Source: Diphasiastrum complanatum (taxonomy: Eukaryota > Streptophyta > Lycopodiopsida > Lycopodiales > Lycopodiaceae). From it: a stretch of 64,000 nucleotides of DNA. The stretch lies in NCBI GenBank assembly GCA_029204225.1, contig CM055100.1:30952149-31016148 (forward strand), given 5' to 3'. Below are positions 39,943-50,352 of the stretch, piece by piece. The position numbers and the translations under genes were made by a program. Under the pieces are notes generated by a model. It did not search any database. It saw nothing but the letters and a program-made list of their open reading frames with translations, and was not told where the DNA came from. Within the stretch, counting starts at the first letter, position 1; the number at the start of each line of letters is the position of its first letter.

Positions 39943-42900
39943 TTAGACAAAGTCTGGAAAAATCTTGCGAAGGACGCTGCCTCTTTCCCAAGTGGCATTC
40001 TCAACAGGCTGATCATTCCACTTGACCAGATATTCTCGGTATAGAGTATGACGAGTCTGCGTCTCTCTACTATCAAGAATTTCCTCTGGTTCATGTGGAG
40101 GTTGTTGAGGATCCAATGGGAGAACTAGAACACTGTCCCCTACCAGATTATCTGATCTGGTTAAGGCTTTTCGTAACTGACTTACATGAAAAACTGGAAA
40201 AACCTTACTGCTGTGTGGGAGTTCTAGTTCATAGGTGACCTCGCCTAGTCTCCTACTGATGGTAAAGGGACCACAATACCTTGGAGACAACTTAGCACAC
40301 ACTCCTGATTTGAGGGTTTTAGAGTCAACTGGGACTCTCAAGTAGACTTTCTCACCAGTGGAGAACTGCACATCCCGTCTGTGTGGATCTGCATAATGCC
40401 TGGCTCGATCCTGGGATTGTCTAATGCTACGCTTAGCATGTTCTATCATCTGGTTTAGGTCTTCTAAAAAGTTTCTGGCTGCTTCAACTTTTTCTTGTTT
40501 AAACCCTACAGCTGTGGGTGAGCGTGGCTGAAAACCGTACATCAGCATAAATGGGCTGTATCCCGTAGCTGAATGTTTGGTACTGTTGTAAGCAAACTCT
40601 AATATTGAGAGATACTCCTCCCAATTAGTCTGCCTCTTGCTGACGTATGCACGAAGCATATCCTCCAGCACTTGATTTACCCTTTCTGTTTGACCGTCCG
40701 TCTGTGGATGGTCAGTGGTACTCATATTAAGTTTAGTATGGAGATGATGGAATACTGCCTTCCAAAAATTTCCAGTAAACTTACTGTCCCGGTCGCTGAC
40801 TATGCCGGAAGGTAGACCGTACAATTTAAATAGCCCGTCTACAAACAACCTCGCTAACTCTGGAGCTCTAACGGTTGTTTTGGTCGGAATAAAATGAGCC
40901 ATTTTGGTCAGACGGTCAACTGTGACCCATATAGCGTCATTACCCTTTTGGGTTTTAGGCAGGCCTACTATAAAATCCATGGAGATACTCTCCCATTTAC
41001 CAGCTGGTATTTCTAAGGGATGCAACAACCCTCCTGCCTTTAAACGCTCTGCTTTATTTACTTGACATTTCTGGCAACTGGTTACATACTGGTGGACGTC
41101 CTTTTTCATACTGGGCCAGAAAAATTGCCTACGAAGAAGCTCATAGGTCTTCTGTATGCCTGGGTGTCCCGCGCTAGGATTGTCATGACATTCATATAGG
41201 ACCTGCTGCCTATAATCCTCTGAATTGGGGACACATACTCTATCTCTATAGAGCAAGTACTCATCCTGAATGGAATACTGTTTCCATTTGAATCCTTGAG
41301 TCAACTGACCCTCAACCACTGGGGTTTGCTTGGGTAATACAGGCTCAGAATCCTCAACGTCATCTGACGACGTATACTCGGACTCATCATCATCCTCAAC
41401 GGAAGCTGCCGTATTCTTGGATGAACTGGCACCAGCCCCGGGAACTGGTTCTGGAGTCTGTAACTGTCTGTTCTGGACTGAGTTCCAGATAATAGAGAAG
41501 AATGCATCATGCTGGCATTTCCCTCTCAAGGACTCGAGTAACTCATTACGAATCTGAGTAAAACTCAGCTCGTTTATCATAGGCATTCTGCTAAGGGCAT
41601 CTGCTACTGTATTGAATTTTCCACGCCTATATCTGATAGACATGTCAAACTCTTGCATCAACTCTGCCCAACGAGCTTTCCGACCTCTAAGCTCAGGTTG
41701 ATTGCAAAGGTATCTGAGACTCTCATGGTCTGTCAGGACCTCAAAGTTGGCACCATACAAATAATGCCTCCAAGTCTTAAGGGCATGGACTATAGAAAAG
41801 AGTTCCTTTTCATAGGCACTGTACCTAGTCTGAGCTGGCTCGAGTTTTTTACTCTCGAACGCAACTGGTCGTCCACCCTGAGTTAGCACAGCGCCTACTG
41901 CAAAGTCGCTAGCATCTGTTTCGACCACAAATGGCTGATTGGGGTCGACGACTTTTAAGACTGGTGCTGTAGCTAAGGCTGTTTTGAGAGCATCAAAGCT
42001 CTCCTGTTGTGCAGACTCCCAAATGAACTCCTTTCCCTTCCCCTTAAGAAGATTTGTCATAGGGACTGCTATCTGAGCATATTCCTTGACAAATCGTCTG
42101 TAATATCCCGCGAGACCAAGAAAGATTTGAAGTTCCAAAATATTCTGAGGTCTCAGCCAACTGAGTATGGCTTTAACCTTATTTGGGTCCATCTTAATCC
42201 CATCTGAAGAGATAATGTGACCCAAATATGCTACTTCTTCAACGAAGAATTCACACTTGGATTGTTTAGCATAAAGCTTATGCTTTCTGAGCAGTCGAAA
42301 CACCTTTCTGAGGTGTTTTAGATGCTCCTTCCTCGTTTTGCTGTAGACGAGGATGTCATCTAAAAATACGACTACAAACTTACCCAAGTATGGTCTGAGG
42401 ACACTGTTCATCAAGGTCATAAAGGTAGCTGGAGCATTTGTGAGCCCAAATGGCATCACCTTAAACTCATAATGACCGTGACGAGTCCTAAAAGCTGTTT
42501 TCGAGACATCTTCCGATTTTATACGGACTTGATGATATCCCGATCTAAGGTCTATTTTACTGAAAAACTTAGCCCCGTCGAGTTGATCAAACAACTCGTC
42601 TGCCCGAGGCATAGGGTATTTATTCTTAATTGTGACTTTATTGAGGGCTCTGTAATCTACGCAAAGACGCATAGACCCCTCTTTCTTTTTCACCAATAGG
42701 ACTGGTGAGGCCCATGGTGAACTACTGGTCTGAATTTGGCCTTTCCCAAGATAGTCTGTTAACTGCCTAGTTATTTCTTCATCCTCTGTTCGGCTGACCC
42801 GATACGGAGGTTTAGAAACAGGTGCTGTACCTGGTACTAGGTTTATTACATGATCTACCTCTCTGCTAGGTGGTAAACCATGTGGCAAATCTTCAGGAAA

Positions 42901-44472
42901 AACATCTTTAAATTTAGACAATAAAGTTTCTAATTTACTGATTTTCTGCTGAATAGAACTGGAAATAGAAACTTCAGGAATAAACTGAAAGTCACATAAG
43001 AATACCTGATGGTCTTCGTCTCCGATTAGCTGACAGAGCTCTGAACTGCAGACCATAGGGCTGTTGGGAACATCATGCTCCCCATGCAACTGGATCTCTC
43101 GGCCTTTATACTGAAAGCTGAGGGTGTTCTCCTGATAGTTTCTGTGGAGGGAAGGTCCTAAACTGTAGAGCCAATCTCTCCCGAGAACAATGTCTGTTCG
43201 ATCCAGGTGCATTATCTGAAAGTTTATTTGATCTTGGTACCCCTGAATACCAAGATTTAACTTACTTACCATAGTTTCCCATATTTTTTTATCTTCACCC
43301 TTAGCTAATGAAACTATGTACCTATGCTGACTAGGTACTTCTGGTAGTTTAAGCTTTTTAACCAGGGTGTGGTTGATGAAATTATGGGTTGCCCCATCAT
43401 CAACCATGACTCTTACTGACTGGTTACCAACTTTCCCATGCATACGTACTAGGTCATGCGGCCCAAAGCTGAAGGGTCTCGCTAGCATTGCAGAGGTCAG
43501 CTGGCAACAGTGTTCATGATCTTCATGATACACTTTGATCTCGGAAGCTGCCGAGTCACTGGGGAAACATACAGTCTGAACAAGATGCACTTGTTTTTTA
43601 TCTTTTTTAGTGAAAGGCCCCTTGGGACACTGTCTGACTGTGTGTCCCTTGCCCATACACACAAAGCACAAACGTTCTTGTTTGGCTTTCTCAAAATCAT
43701 CTGGTTTTAAGGGCTGTATGTGTGAAGGGCGTTTCTGAGGAGCTTCACCTTTAAATTTATCTTCTTTCTTTCTTTTTAAAAATTTCTTTTTAAATTGAAA
43801 GTCTTTCTGAGGAAGCTGCTCAGAAAGTGGTTGCTGTCTCGCTCTCTTCCTACCCACTGAATCATCATAGATTTGAGCATATCTGAGAGCTTGCTCAAGG
43901 GTAGTAGGCGAGTTTCTCTGGACCTCTACTTTATATTCATCTTTGAGGCCACGGACAAATCCTCTGATTTTTTGATAGTCATCCATATTTTTAATCTTTA
44001 AAATTGCCTCTCGATACTGCGAGATATATTGGATGAGGGACTTGTCCATTACTGTTCTTTCCCAGGCTTCCCAGGCTCTATCAAGTTCATTCTCTGGTAG
44101 AAATTCTCTTAGGAAAGCTTCTTCAAAATCTTTCCATGACCGGGGAGTCTGCCCAGTCTCCTGGAGATTTAACCACCACTTATAGGCCATAGGCCCTAAA
44201 GAAAGACTGGCCTCATTTGCTTGCAAATGGTCAGGGGTCTGTTTAAGAGCATGAATGTTCTTCCATTTGCTGAGGAAGGTTTGTAGAATATCTGCATTTC
44301 TATCCTTCTCTTCCCCATTAAAAGTAGGAGGCTTTAAATCTTTAAAAACACTGGGGTGAGACCGTAAAGTCTCATTAGGATTTTTACTCATGAGCCTAGA
44401 CAAGAACATACTATATTTGGAAGAGAGGCCAAAATTGTTATAGGAGCACTTACTAAAAATAGAACCCTTCAC
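39943..44472 (-). CDS. GyA-young gag-pol polyprotein with chromodomain (1,509 aa)
   Basis: One uninterrupted frame. Approximate residues: gag 40-210; CCHC knuckle '[14 protein letters not shown]' 269-282; protease '[12 protein letters not shown]' near 358 (D-D-G instead of D-S/T-G); RT 500-790 with '[20 protein letters not shown]' and polymerase motif '[12 protein letters not shown]' near 705; RNase H 845-960 with 'ETDASD', 'YEKELFS', 'TDHESL' and 'ADALSR'; an acidic Ser-rich spacer 1,010-1,050; integrase HHCC 1,094-1,136; core Asp in 'SMDFIVGLP' and 'SDRDSKFTG' and Glu in 'DGQTERVNQ'; a GPY/F-type '[11 protein letters not shown]' near 1,400; chromodomain 1,462-1,509 ('[18 protein letters not shown]'). 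Other in-frame Met codons near residues 22 and 28 could be the true gag start. Encoding gag and pol in one frame is usual for many plant chromoviruses. Confidence 0.95.
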   Translation of the reverse strand: MKGSIFSKCSYNNFGLSSKYSMFLSRLMSKNPNETLRSHPSVFKDLKPPTFNGEEKDRNADILQTFLSKWKNIHALKQTPDHLQANEASLSLGPMAYKWWLNLQETGQTPRSWKDFEEAFLREFLPENELDRAWEAWERTVMDKSLIQYISQYREAILKIKNMDDYQKIRGFVRGLKDEYKVEVQRNSPTTLEQALRYAQIYDDSVGRKRARQQPLSEQLPQKDFQFKKKFLKRKKEDKFKGEAPQKRPSHIQPLKPDDFEKAKQERLCFVCMGKGHTVRQCPKGPFTKKDKKQVHLVQTVCFPSDSAASEIKVYHEDHEHCCQLTSAMLARPFSFGPHDLVRMHGKVGNQSVRVMVDDGATHNFINHTLVKKLKLPEVPSQHRYIVSLAKGEDKKIWETMVSKLNLGIQGYQDQINFQIMHLDRTDIVLGRDWLYSLGPSLHRNYQENTLSFQYKGREIQLHGEHDVPNSPMVCSSELCQLIGDEDHQVFLCDFQFIPEVSISSSIQQKISKLETLLSKFKDVFPEDLPHGLPPSREVDHVINLVPGTAPVSKPPYRVSRTEDEEITRQLTDYLGKGQIQTSSSPWASPVLLVKKKEGSMRLCVDYRALNKVTIKNKYPMPRADELFDQLDGAKFFSKIDLRSGYHQVRIKSEDVSKTAFRTRHGHYEFKVMPFGLTNAPATFMTLMNSVLRPYLGKFVVVFLDDILVYSKTRKEHLKHLRKVFRLLRKHKLYAKQSKCEFFVEEVAYLGHIISSDGIKMDPNKVKAILSWLRPQNILELQIFLGLAGYYRRFVKEYAQIAVPMTNLLKGKGKEFIWESAQQESFDALKTALATAPVLKVVDPNQPFVVETDASDFAVGAVLTQGGRPVAFESKKLEPAQTRYSAYEKELFSIVHALKTWRHYLYGANFEVLTDHESLRYLCNQPELRGRKARWAELMQEFDMSIRYRRGKFNTVADALSRMPMINELSFTQIRNELLESLRGKCQHDAFFSIIWNSVQNRQLQTPEPVPGAGASSSKNTAASVEDDDESEYTSSDDVEDSEPVLPKQTPVVEGQLTQGFKWKQYSIQDEYLLYRDRVCVPNSEDYRQQVLYECHDNPSAGHPGIQKTYELLRRQFFWPSMKKDVHQYVTSCQKCQVNKAERLKAGGLLHPLEIPAGKWESISMDFIVGLPKTQKGNDAIWVTVDRLTKMAHFIPTKTTVRAPELARLFVDGLFKLYGLPSGIVSDRDSKFTGNFWKAVFHHLHTKLNMSTTDHPQTDGQTERVNQVLEDMLRAYVSKRQTNWEEYLSILEFAYNSTKHSATGYSPFMLMYGFQPRSPTAVGFKQEKVEAARNFLEDLNQMIEHAKRSIRQSQDRARHYADPHRRDVQFSTGEKVYLRVPVDSKTLKSGVCAKLSPRYCGPFTISRRLGEVTYELELPHSSKVFPVFHVSQLRKALTRSDNLVGDSVLVLPLDPQQPPHEPEEILDSRETQTRHTLYREYLVKWNDQPVENATWERGSVLRKIFPDFV

Positions 44473-45474
44473 TACATAAGGGTGCTTGGGTCCTCATTTC
44501 TCCACTTCATCCCTTGAGTGTCAGAGTGTTAGTTTTTTAGATTCTCTGTTTTTCATCTCTCGTGTTCTCTGATACGTTTTCAAAGGCTAACCAATGTCGG
44601 AGGAAATGGCAGGGACAAAACAAACGGCTAGAGATCCCAGAGTGATTGCATTGCTCCATAGGGATGCACTAGCCATCCTCGATGAGAGAGAGAGATGGGA
44701 GAGTAGAAGCAAGAGTAGGAGTCGCAGCCCAATAGCATCTCAGGAATATCCGGCCACTCAGCGTGAAGCTGAAGAGGACATGGCCCATACAGCAGCTGCA
44801 CAGGAGGACCAGACTGAGTAGTAGCAGCAAGAAGACCAGCAGCAACAGGAGGACCAGCAGCAGCAGCAGCAGCAGCCACCACGACAAAAAAGCCCTTTCC
44901 CGATGGCAACTGAGTGGGAGGAAACAATGAAGTTCCTAAATGAGGAGCTTGTGGCATCGGGTGAGTTGTCGGTTCTGAATGATTCTTTCTTTCTCTGATT
45001 TACTCTCAGCCTGTAGGTCGCTGGTCTGTAGCAAGCAAGTCTGAAACTCAGACTCCTGAAAAACTTCTGAAAAACAGGGTTAAATTCTGAGATTTCTACC
45101 CTACTGTCCAGCGCTGGCCCTGCTACAATATTTCAGATCAGAACTCCTTCTAATCTACTCAGAACTTCATACGAAACTCAGATTTGAGGGCTGACTATAC
45201 AGCGATGGACCTGCTCTTCCCTTCCTCTTGAATTTCCGCTCAGATCATAGTGATCTACACTCGAAAATCAGAGAGGGAAACTGATTTTTCAGCGCTGAAG
45301 CTATTGTAAAAGATATGCTTCCAAACTACTGAGAAATCCAGCAAATTGGAGGATTAGAAAGCTGATCCTACAGCGATTTTCCTCCTCTATTCTTTTCTGA
45401 GAATCTCCCAGATCTTTCCTATCTTCTGATAGCTTTCTCTACTGTTGCTCCTGAACTCCCTAGGATGGAGATGG
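44473..45474 (-). other. 5' leader of GyA-young (about 1 kb)
   Basis: The internal region between the primer-binding site and gag. It is long for a gag leader. In the sense direction it has no convincing frame. In the antisense direction it holds the frame described at 44,594-44,997. It contains a CAG-repeat stretch at about 44,823-44,876 (plus strand) and several short direct repeats of the type 'cagcg.tg..cctgct' at 45.1-45.4 kb. Confidence 0.6.
44594..44997 (+). CDS. Antisense frame in GyA-young leader, H3-tail-like start
   Basis: Runs opposite to gag-pol. The first 76 codons are open and protein-like: a start with a second Met giving 'MAGTKQTARD', then 'RVIALLHRDALAILDERERW', an Arg/Ser-rich 'SRSKSRSRSP' and an acidic stretch. 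Two consecutive TAG codons follow at 44,819-44,824. After them the frame is open for about 57 more codons, with Gln runs and 'FPMATEWEETMKFLNEEL', to a TGA near 44,997. The 'A-x-TKQTAR' start resembles the histone H3 N-terminus (MARTKQTARKS). Additional antisense frames are known in some plant LTR retrotransposons. Function is unknown, and chance similarity is possible. Confidence 0.35.
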
Positions 45475-45486
45475 CTCTGATACCAG
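45475..45486 (-). promoter_or_regulatory. Primer-binding site of GyA-young
   Basis: The plus strand reads gctctgataccag next to the LTR. The minus strand gives TGGTATCAGAGC, complementary to the 3' end of plant initiator tRNA-Met, one base from the LTR end. Confidence 0.93.
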
Positions 45487-45844
45487 TGTAATAGATCCTA
45501 ACACCACAGTAGGGCAAACACTAATTGATCCACCCAACCTTGCCTACTCCCTGATATAGAGTAAGCCCCTCCTAGCCCAGTGTGAGGACTGGTAGCATGC
45601 AACTGCCAAGTGTCGGCCATGTGGCACTGACGTGGCCGACTGCACGTCGGGACCCAACTGGGGGCCCTATCCTGCTGACAGGGTCCCTAGGCTGTGTTAG
45701 GCCCGCCATGGCTATGGACCGTGCTGGGGCACACTACTCACACTGTCTTGCCCTGTTGGTCATGTACGCTGGACACGACCCTGACTGTGGTATCTGACCT
45801 ATCTGTGTTCTCTAGGGTTCGGCACTGGTTACGAGCTCGTAACA
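45487..45844 (-). repeat. 5' LTR of GyA-young
   Basis: 358 bases, apparently identical to the 3' LTR. It contains the element promoter by definition. I could not single out a TATA box with confidence. Confidence 0.97.
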
Positions 45845-46127
45845 CCAGGGCAAGACAATGTGAGTAGTGTGCACCAATACGGGCCCACAGCGGGCCAAAG
45901 ACCCACGGGCCGCACAGGCATAGAGGGCCTAATGCAGTTTAGGGACCTTGTCAGTAGGAGGGGACCCTGTCTGGCACCGACATGCAGTCGGCCACGTCAG
46001 TGCCATGAGGCCGACACTTGGCAACATGCATGCTACCAGTCCTCACACAGGGCTAGGAGGGGCTTACTCCATATAGGGAGTTGGCAAGGCTGGGTGGATC
46101 AGTTAGTGTTTGCCCTACTACTGGTAG
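45845..46127 (+). repeat. Remnant LTR of the old family-A element
   Basis: In plus orientation this segment is a diverged copy of the GyA LTR, starting about 100 bases in. Matching blocks include 'agggcaagaca.tgtgagtag', 'gcagtcggccacgtcagtgcc', 'gctaggaggggcttactc' and 'gttagtgtttgccctact'... in shifted form. GyA-young inserted into it (its target duplication CCAGG is part of this LTR). The sequence then passes directly into gag, so the old leader is deleted. Confidence 0.8.
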
Positions 46128-46188
46128 TTGAACCTCCAGGAGACCGGGCAGACCCCCCGGTTATGGAAGGCTTTTGAAGAGGCCTTCC
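46128..46188 (+). pseudogene. Old family-A gag, first piece
   Basis: Encodes the equivalent of '[19 protein letters not shown]' of the GyA-young gag (residues about 102-120). It is split from its continuation at 51,711 by the GyB insertion. The last five bases are the GyB target duplication. Confidence 0.75.
46184..46188. other. Target-site duplication CTTCC (left) of GyB
   Basis: Repeated exactly at 51,706-51,710, outside LTR termini that form a perfect 7-base inverted repeat (AGTTATG...CATAACT). Confidence 0.85.
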
Positions 46189-46639
46189 AGTTATGAACGT
46201 AGCCACAGCTGATCTAGATTTAGTCTATGAAAGCATCACATAAGCAAGACTTAACCCTAGAAAGCAGGAGAGAGAAAGCTTAAAGAGACTAAAGAAGGAG
46301 ATCATATCATAAGCCAAGTAACAAATGACACAGAATCCCTACTTATAGCCAAGAGGAAGCCCTAAAAGGAAGCTTCCAGTGGCTAGGGCCAAACTGAGAG
46401 GGAAAATAGTGCGCCCTCCAAGAAGGCCCCCACTCTCAGTAATATGACCAAATAACCAATATAGTGAATCATAGGGCCCAAGGCCAATAATATGGTCTAA
46501 ATGTCAATAATAGGGCCCAAGGCCAACCATATAGTCTAAATGTCAAATAATGAATAGAAAAGGGCCCAAAGCCTGCCTATGCATAAAGTAAAGTAAATGT
46601 AAATGGACATGGCGAATGTAATGAGCCGAGTCCATAACT
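46189..46639 (-). repeat. 3' LTR of GyB
   Basis: 451 bases, partner of 51,258-51,705. On the inner side the minus strand has a purine run (GTCGGGGAG) just before the LTR, the polypurine tract. The element-strand sequence shares 'GGCCTTGGGCCCT' and 'GGGCGCACTATTTTCCCTC' with the LTRs of the element at 52.8-57.9 kb. Confidence 0.92.
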
Positions 46640-46683
46640 CTCCCCGACACAAAAATAAGACCCAACTGCCATAAAGGATTGGA

Positions 46684-48213
46684 TCAAGTAACAGCAAGCC
46701 CTGGAGGATCAACTGGAACAACATCTGGTGTAGTAACAACTGGAGCAACAGCTGATGTAGAGGAATCAACAAGTGCGGCAAGAGCACGAGCCTGATCCAC
46801 AAGTGACGGTGTATGATAAAAGACATCAATAGGCTCCCATGCGGCCTCCTCAACAGGACGACCATCCCACTGGACTAGGAACTGAATCTGCCGGCGGCGT
46901 CGACTATGATGCAAACGCACCTGAAGGATAGCAGCAGGTAATAAAGGAAAGAGATCCGGTGCAGTAGGAAACTCAGCATCACGAGGAGCATCATCCTCAA
47001 TAACAGCACGTAATAAACTGACATGGAATATATCACAGGCACGTGTGGAAGCAGGAAGCTGAAGACGATATGTAACTGGACTAAGAACCTCCAATATACA
47101 ATAAGGCCCATAATAACGTGGTGCAAGCTTCTCAGTAGAAGCATGGCCCTGAATAAAATGATGACGTGCAAATCGTAGGCGTAGATATACCATATCACCA
47201 ACATGAAACTCAACATGACGTCGATGACGATCAACTGAAGCCTGATAACGTTGCTGGACCTGCTGCAAATGGGAACTGGCCTGGAGAATAAGCTCGCGAG
47301 CACCTGATAGAAATGAAGACAGTGTCACAGGTGTATCCTCGGGAGGAAGAGGAATACCAGGTAAAAGAGGTGCATAACCATGAGATAATAAAAATGGTGC
47401 AACGCCGGTGCTGGTACTAACAGAGCTGTTATAGCTATACTCTGCCAAACATAAGTGCTGATCCCAATCCTTCCCTGAAGGAATAACAAAATGGCGCAAA
47501 TAATCCTCAAGGAACCTGTTAAGGACCTCAGACTGCCCATCAGAAGTAGAATGATAAGCAGACCCCATAAAAAGCTGTACATCCAATATATGCATAAGCT
47601 CTGTCCAGAACAATGATGTAAACTTACTATCCCGATCAGAAAGGATAGTACGAGGAAACCCATGTAGGCGAAATATCTCTGAAAGGAACAAGCGTGCACA
47701 CTGCTCTGCTGTGATAGTACTGCGGACGGGTATGAAATGTGCCTGTTTCGAGAACTTGTCAACTACCACCATACATGAATCGTGACCACGACGGGTGCAG
47801 GGAAGGCCAATGATGAAGTCCATAGAAATATCAGTCCACTGGCGGTGAGGAATAGGCCAACTCTGAAGCAAACCAGCGGACTTAGCACGGGAGTACTTAT
47901 TACGTAAGCAGAAAGGACAGGTACGAATAAGTACAACAAGCTCTTTCCTAAGGGATGGCCAATAGAAATGATCCTTAAGACGAGCATAAGACTTCTGAAA
48001 ACCAAAATGACCCCCAACTGGGGACGAATGAGCATCCGACAACAACTGAGAACGGATACCCAAAGAACTAGGAATACAAAGAGAACCATAATGATAAAGA
48101 CGGTGGTCAACAATGGAATAACCCTGATGAGGTGAAGACGACATAGGTGGAGCAGAACTATAAACATCACGAAAATCAGAACATGTAAGATAAGCAAATA
48201 GAAGATCATCAAA
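46684..48213 (-). pseudogene. GyB integrase and chromodomain-like C-terminus
   Basis: The open part (46,684-48,144, 486 codons) has the HHCC zinc finger ('DAHSSPVGGHFGFQKSYARL' to 'CPFCLRNKYSR'), a catalytic core with 'SMDFIIGLPCTRRG', '[13 protein letters not shown]' and 'SDGQSEVLNRFLEDYLR' (Asp, Asp, Glu all present), a GPY-like 'LAPRYYGPYCILE', and a C-terminal chromodomain-like segment 'IQFLVQWDGRPVEEAAWEP'. It is in the same register as the RNase H frame but separated by one TAG at 48,214-48,216. The enzyme would insert element DNA, and the chromodomain would guide it to marked chromatin. Confidence 0.85.
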
Positions 48214-48795
48214 CTAGGAAGGGATCGTGGCAACAAGGGTATTCAATAAAGCAGGAAGTCTAGACAATGCGTCAGCAGCAGTGTTAGCACGACCAGGACG
48301 ATACAAAATAGAAAAATCAAAAGATTGTAAAAACTGCAACCAACGAAACTGACGATCACTAAGATCACGCTGGGAGAAGAGATAACGTAAGGACTGATGA
48401 TCAGTAACGATATCAAAAGGAACACGGTACAGGTAATGGCGCCACTTCTTAAGAGCATAGATAATGGCAAGAAGCTCTTTCTCATGGACAGAATAACGTT
48501 GCTCATAAGAGCGTAAACGACGTGACTCATAAGCAATAATACACTGAGACTGACGAAGCAAGGCACCCAAACCAACATTACTAGCATCGGTCTCAACAAT
48601 AAATTTCTGATCAAACTGTGGTAAACACAGGACAGAGGCCTCCACAACAGCACGACGAAGAGTGTCAAAGGCGAACTGACAATCAGAAGTCCAAACAAAA
48701 GCACTAGACTTCTTCAAAAGGGCATGAAGAGGGGCAGCCACAGTGGCAAAGTGAGGAACAGGACGACGAAGGTGAGTAGCGAGACCAAGAAACAT
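48214..48795 (-). pseudogene. GyB RNase H domain
   Basis: 193 codons starting right at the deletion: 'MFLGLATHLRRPVPHFATVA' (RT connection), then RNase H 'FIVETDASNVGLGALLRQ', 'SVHEKELLAIIYALKKW', 'VTDHQSLRYLF' and 'NTAADALSRLP'. The D-E-D-D residues are intact. The frame stops at TAG 48,214 before the integrase. Confidence 0.85.
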
Positions 48796-48804
48796 ACGAA
48801 CATG

Positions 48805-49330
48805 GTGGGGATAAGGTCATAGTGCTCCAGAGGAATGATATAAAGATCTGCCTGTCCAAAAAAATCACCAATGCGGTAGGATAATCCCTGAAACATCTGA
48901 GAACTAGGAAATGAGTGAGAACTGGCAACCTCGACTGTGAGAGGCTGTGGAGCAGGAATAGGTGAAGCGCGTATCCGGCTGAGAACATAACTGCTGATAA
49001 AGGAATGAGTGCTGCCGGTATCAACTAAAGCAATATACTCACGACCAGTAATGCGCACACGTAGCCGAATGGAGCGAGGACCGGGGCACCCTGTCCAGGT
49101 AGCATAAGCAAGCTGAGCATGGCAAGTAGCAGGAAGTAAATCAGTAGAAGGCTCAGGAGATAGATCAGGCTCATCAGATATATGAATGTAGATATCGGAC
49201 TCATCTAGGGTAGTGCCCTCATGGTAGAAAACAGCAGTAGAAGTAGGCAGGGGCTGGCGGCAATCACGGGCAATGTGGTCAGGACTCTTACAACGAAAGC
49301 AAAGACGCTTATGCTGAATGTCAGCGAACT
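48805..49330 (-). pseudogene. GyB zinc knuckle and protease, cut at the RT deletion
   Basis: In a register shifted from gag: '[15 protein letters not shown]' (CCHC), then protease 'EYIALVDTGSTHSFISSYVL' with a standard D-T-G active site, and 'YRIGDFFGQADLYIIPLEHY' followed by 'DLIP'. There it joins straight to 'MFVCFL...' which is the post-RT segment in the wrong register. Compared with the element at 52.8-57.9 kb, about 1.03 kb from 'LGADWF' through the whole RT is missing. Confidence 0.85.
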
Positions 49331-50352
49331 GCAGACGTGTAACGTCGGACAAAAGCAGGACGAGGAGGCGGAGGGCGAGGAGCGGGAGAAGTAAGAGAAG
49401 AGGTCGGGACGACAGTGGATGGGGCAGATGGGGCCGGAGATGGTAGAGGTGAAAGAGATGGACGGGGTCGGGAAAAGCGCAAGGGAGCAGGATCAGGGTA
49501 CTTATGCTGTAAAGTACTAGCAAGGGACATGGCCTCAACAAGTGTGGGTGGACGGAAAGAAGAGACATCGTATCGTAGAGCACCACGAAGTCCAGCAATG
49601 TAGCGAGAAATAAGCTCGGTGGGCTGAAGATCTGTAAAGAGGTAGGAAAGGTCCATAAACTGATTTGTATAGGAAGAAAAATCACCAGTCTGAGTAAGAC
49701 TACGGAATATATCACGCTGGCGGCTCAGCCACTGAGGGTCAATCATAGCATGACGAAGATCACGACGAAAGGTAGGCCATAACTGGAGACCGTCCCGATC
49801 AGGGTCAAGTCGGTAGACCCGCCACCAAGTGGCAGCACGTCCATCTAAATGTAAGGCGGCTAACTGGATCTTCTGAGGATCAGTCTTAGGGTAAATCTGA
49901 AAATAAGTATCAAGCTTTGCAAACCAATTCTCTAACAAGTTCCCGTCAGAGGAACCAGAATAGGTGGCAAGCTGTACCCGATCACGAAAATCTCGAGCAA
50001 AATGTGGCTCAGGAGCTAGATGTCGTGGAAAATGTGACTCAGGAGCTGTAGGACGTGGAAAACCGGGTGGTGGGTTAGGTGGAAAATGAGGCCCACCGCC
50101 AAAGGAAGTAGACGAGGATGGAAGTCCAAATGGAGACCCAAATGATGAATGAACAGGGGCTTTGCCAGGTCCATGTGGCTGTAAGGAATCAATCTGTGAC
50201 TGCATAGTGGCAAAGCCGGTCTGTAGAGTGGTAAAACCGGTCATCATTTGGTCGAAACGACTACTGAGGAGAGTAAGAGAGTCACGCATATCAGCAAACT
50301 GTTCATCTAAAGGTCCGGAATGACTCGCAGGTGTAGTGGGTGAGCTAGCCAT
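49321..50352 (-). CDS. GyB gag
   Basis: 343 codons from 'MASSPTTPASHSGPLDEQFA'. A coiled-coil-like region lies at residues 15-60, a Pro/Gly/Phe-rich segment at 60-125, and a retrotrans_gag core at 130-270 ('NLLENWFAKLDTYFQIYP', 'LHLDGRAATWWRVYRLD', 'ELISRYIAGLRGALRYDV'). A Pro/Ser-rich tail follows. The frame is intact but ends before the zinc knuckle, which continues in another register. A frameshift separates gag from protease. The start is the first Met and sits 0.9 kb inside the primer-binding site. Confidence 0.85.
   Translation of the reverse strand: MASSPTTPASHSGPLDEQFADMRDSLTLLSSRFDQMMTGFTTLQTGFATMQSQIDSLQPHGPGKAPVHSSFGSPFGLPSSSTSFGGGPHFPPNPPPGFPRPTAPESHFPRHLAPEPHFARDFRDRVQLATYSGSSDGNLLENWFAKLDTYFQIYPKTDPQKIQLAALHLDGRAATWWRVYRLDPDRDGLQLWPTFRRDLRHAMIDPQWLSRQRDIFRSLTQTGDFSSYTNQFMDLSYLFTDLQPTELISRYIAGLRGALRYDVSSFRPPTLVEAMSLASTLQHKYPDPAPLRFSRPRPSLSPLPSPAPSAPSTVVPTSSLTSPAPRPPPPRPAFVRRYTSAVR

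Larger units (their letters stand above)
39553..45844 (-). mobile_element. GyA-young: complete Ty3/gypsy chromovirus-type retrotransposon
   Basis: A 6,292-bp element with 358-bp LTRs that I read as identical, a 5-bp target-site duplication (CCAGG), a tRNA-Met primer-binding site touching the 5' LTR, a polypurine tract touching the 3' LTR, and one unbroken gag-pol frame of 1,509 codons ending in a chromodomain. It sits inside the remnant LTR of an older copy of its own family, in the opposite orientation. All parts expected of an autonomous element are present. Transposition competence cannot be shown from sequence alone. Confidence 0.95.

Noticed and set aside
44628-44957. 109-codon sense-strand frame in the GyA-young leader with an Ala run
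   Set aside because: It is the mirror of the CAG-repeat in the antisense frame, with low-complexity composition and no gag-like motif.
46875-48236. Several Leu/Val-rich minus-strand frames of 140-157 codons
   Set aside because: They are other-register shadows of the GyB integrase. The hydrophobic composition is typical of an out-of-frame reading.
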